Of a stretch of DNA of 6,647 bases, positions 5,249 through 6,647 are shown one piece after another. The notes beneath the pieces were generated by a model. The model was not told the DNA's origin and searched no databases. It was given only the letters and a program-made list of their open reading frames with translations. Numbering within the stretch: the first letter of the stretch is position 1; each line of letters starts with the position of its first letter. Made by a program: the position numbers and the translations under genes. The stretch lies in assembly GCA_002343715.1 (NCBI GenBank), contig DDSA01000096.1, positions 45,768 through 52,414 of the forward strand, given 5' to 3'. The DNA is from Phycisphaerales bacterium UBA2402 (GTDB lineage Bacteria > Planctomycetota > Phycisphaerae > Phycisphaerales > UBA1924).

Positions 5249-5974
5249 TCAGCGGCGAAAGAGGTACGTGACCAGGTTCACGCACAATCGGTCGCTCAAT
5301 CGTCCGTATGTCTCGTAGTCTCGATCGAACTGTCCCGCGAGATCGCCGGTGGTGATGCAGGCCTTGTCCCCGGCGCTGCCGCAGGTCTCTTTGCCGAGTT
5401 GGTCGAGCATGGGGCGGTCGCACTCAAAGTGGTACTGAAACGCGGCGGTGCGGAGGCCGACGCGAAAAGCCGCGTTCGGTGTGCCCGGGGCCGACGCCAG
5501 AAGCGTTGATCCGGGCGGGGGTTGCTTGACTTCCTGGCTGCACGAAAAGAACTGTGGGTGATCCCACGCGATCCCGGCGAAGAGCGTATCGACCTGCCCC
5601 GTGGTGTTCACCGAGACCCGGCTCATCCCAATCATGGGCTTCTCTTTCCAATCGACCTTTCCGCCGAGGGTCTGCGCGATGAGTTGAGCGCCGAGGCAGA
5701 TGCCGACCATGGGGACCCGTGTTTCGTGGGCTTGCTTGATCATCGCCGCCTCGGCCTGCATCCACGGCGTCTTGTCGAGTTCCGTTACCATCATGGGACC
5801 ACCCAGAATGACCAGCCCCTGCACACCGTCGAGGTCGGGAGGAACGCTCTTTCGCGGGTCGGCGGCGTGCTGGTCCGGACGGCGGAAGTCGAGGCGGAAC
5901 CCGTGATCGCGGAGGCAGGCCCCCAGACGGCCCGGCCCGCCGTGATCGCTGTGCTGAAGAATGAGAATGGGCAT
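5249..5974 (-). CDS. Class I glutamine amidotransferase-like protein
   Basis: Read from ATG at 5972-5974 this gives 241 residues beginning MPILILQHSDHGGPGRLG, the usual beginning of stand-alone GMP-synthase-like amidotransferases. The oxyanion strand LVILGGP is at 54-60. The nucleophile elbow GICLGAQL (91-98) carries Cys93. YHFE (181-184) supplies His182 and Glu184, completing the Cys-His-Glu triad. Such enzymes release ammonia from glutamine or hydrolyse gamma-glutamyl bonds in the cytoplasm. No synthetase domain is present, so the acceptor is unknown. The segment where relatives often carry a W-H-x-D motif reads FSCSQEVKQPPPGS (143-156), a possible change of substrate. The frame is open upstream to 6097, with an ATG at 5993-5995 right after GGGGGA, but that spacing is too short for a normal Shine-Dalgarno. 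The chosen start has none; TACACT lies 6 nt before it, so a leaderless message is possible. Confidence 0.9.
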   Translation of the reverse strand: MPILILQHSDHGGPGRLGACLRDHGFRLDFRRPDQHAADPRKSVPPDLDGVQGLVILGGPMMVTELDKTPWMQAEAAMIKQAHETRVPMVGICLGAQLIAQTLGGKVDWKEKPMIGMSRVSVNTTGQVDTLFAGIAWDHPQFFSCSQEVKQPPPGSTLLASAPGTPNAAFRVGLRTAAFQYHFECDRPMLDQLGKETCGSAGDKACITTGDLAGQFDRDYETYGRLSDRLCVNLVTYLFRR

Positions 5975-6125
5975 GGACCGAGTGTAGGTTTTCATTCCCC
6001 CGAGCGCCCTGGTCGGATCCCACGGTGCGGGGCGTGTTCGATCGCTCTCCAGAGACGGGATGCGTCTCCCGGCATCACGGCGACAGCGAAACAACACGGT
6101 GGTTCGGGGGTCTAACCTTCCAAGG

Positions 6126-6148
6126 TGGACCAGGCAGTGCTTGGTCCA
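6126..6148. repeat. Hairpin upstream of the LolA-like gene
   Basis: TGGACCAGGC (6126-6135) and GCTTGGTCCA (6139-6148) form a 10-bp stem with one G-T pair around a three-base AGT loop. No T-run follows on either strand, so a terminator is unlikely. It sits 34 bp before the start of the LolA-like gene, in the divergent region shared with the amidotransferase gene. It could be an operator or an mRNA leader structure. Confidence 0.45.
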
Positions 6149-6182
6149 AACTGCTGCCAGTCCGATTATCCCGGAGAACTTC

Positions 6183-6647
6183 GTGCCGATGATCCGTTGT
6201 CATTATTTCGCCCTGGCGCTCGCCGCATTCGTCGCGGCCCAGGAAGCACCACGCCAGGACGCATCTCCGACCCTTCAAGGTGCCGTCGTGCGTCCTGTCC
6301 AGATATACAAGAACGCAGATGAACTCCTCACCGCGCTGGAAACTGCCGATGCGGACCTGAAGTCGCTGACCGCGGACATCAAGTACGACAAGACAGACGG
6401 CATCGCGGGCGATCGGCAGGAGCGTCGCGGGAAACTCTACTTCGAGGACAAAGGCGATGCGGACGAGACAGGCGGGAAGCGAGACCGCACATTTTCCATA
6501 CGCTTTGATGAACTCCGGCAGGGCGACCGCGTCGAGAAGGAGTCCAAACTCTACATCTTCGATGGTGAGTGGTTCACGGAGATCAACCCGAAATTCAAAC
6601 AGGTTCTGAAGCGGCAGGTGGTGCCGCCGGGTGAGAAGTTTGATCCA
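6183..6647 (+). CDS. Exported LolA-like protein (N-terminal part, runs off window)
   Basis: The reading frame stays open to the window end (155 codons). It starts with a signal peptide: MPMIRCHYFALALAAFVAAQE, likely cut after VAA at residue 19. The mature part shows a pattern like the LolA/LolB lipoprotein-carrier fold: a leading helix (NADELLTALETADADLKSL), then strands LTADIKY, RRGKLYF, TFSIRF, KLYIFDGEWFTEINP and KQVLKRQVV, a half-barrel that cups lipid. LolA carries lipoproteins across the periplasm, but in planctomycetes such proteins are varied and a lipoprotein-carrier role is only inferred. GTG at 6183 is chosen because GGAG (6173-6176) lies 6 nt before it; ATG at 6189 in the same frame is the alternative and changes only two residues. 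The C-terminal part of the fold lies outside the window. Confidence 0.75.
   Translation, partial: MPMIRCHYFALALAAFVAAQEAPRQDASPTLQGAVVRPVQIYKNADELLTALETADADLKSLTADIKYDKTDGIAGDRQERRGKLYFEDKGDADETGGKRDRTFSIRFDELRQGDRVEKESKLYIFDGEWFTEINPKFKQVLKRQVVPPGEKFDP

Noticed and set aside
6052..6068. Inverted repeat GAGACG/CGTCTC in the region upstream of the amidotransferase
   Set aside because: Only a 6-bp stem with a 5-base loop and no associated signal; such short repeats are expected by chance.
5522..6115. A 197-codon plus-strand open frame opposite the amidotransferase gene
   Set aside because: It is antisense to a gene with an intact catalytic triad and shows no recognisable motif; long antisense frames are common in GC-rich DNA.
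6141..6169. TTGGTC, 17 bp, GATTAT as a promoter for the LolA-like gene
   Set aside because: The spacing fits but only three of six bases match the -35, and transcription would begin on top of the Shine-Dalgarno at 6173-6176.

Overview
The window reads as a high-GC bacterial chromosome, most likely a planctomycete of the Phycisphaerae. Three things suggest this: a truncated C-terminal dockerin ending in Gly-Cys, a non-ATG-started translation initiation factor IF-3 with an extended tail, and several secreted or membrane proteins of the kind common in that group. This taxonomic call is an inference. No mobile element, CRISPR array, tRNA or rRNA was recognised, and base composition looks even throughout.

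Layout, left to right. Positions 1-135 (+) hold the 3' end of a gene for a dockerin-tailed protein. A strong hairpin terminator at 171-203 separates it from the convergent infC gene (275-982, -). The evidence favours an AUC start for infC, behind a GAGGAG Shine-Dalgarno. A 256-bp leader follows, then a large gene on the same strand (1239-2765, -) for an exported protein of unknown function. Divergent from it, a compact two-gene unit runs right: a GYF/RDD-domain membrane protein (2902-3645, +) and, 6 bp later, an HI0933/YhiN-family flavoprotein (3652-4905, +). One base after that stop lies the stop of a convergent 54-residue single-span membrane protein (4907-5071, -). It is preceded by a class I glutamine amidotransferase-like protein (5249-5974, -). 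The window ends inside a gene for an exported LolA-like protein (6183-6647, +).

The genes do not form one pathway. Translation (infC), envelope functions (dockerin protein, 508-aa exported protein, RDD protein, small membrane protein, LolA-like protein) and two metabolic-type enzymes (flavoprotein, amidotransferase) are mixed, with frequent strand switches, so most transcription units hold one or two genes. No convincing new multi-gene system is visible. The observations most worth following are the AUC start and upstream overlapping reading frame of infC, the apparent separation of infC from rpmI-rplT, a near-identical leader motif before two minus-strand genes, the Gly-Cys dockerin, and the small cationic membrane protein packed end to end against the flavoprotein gene.
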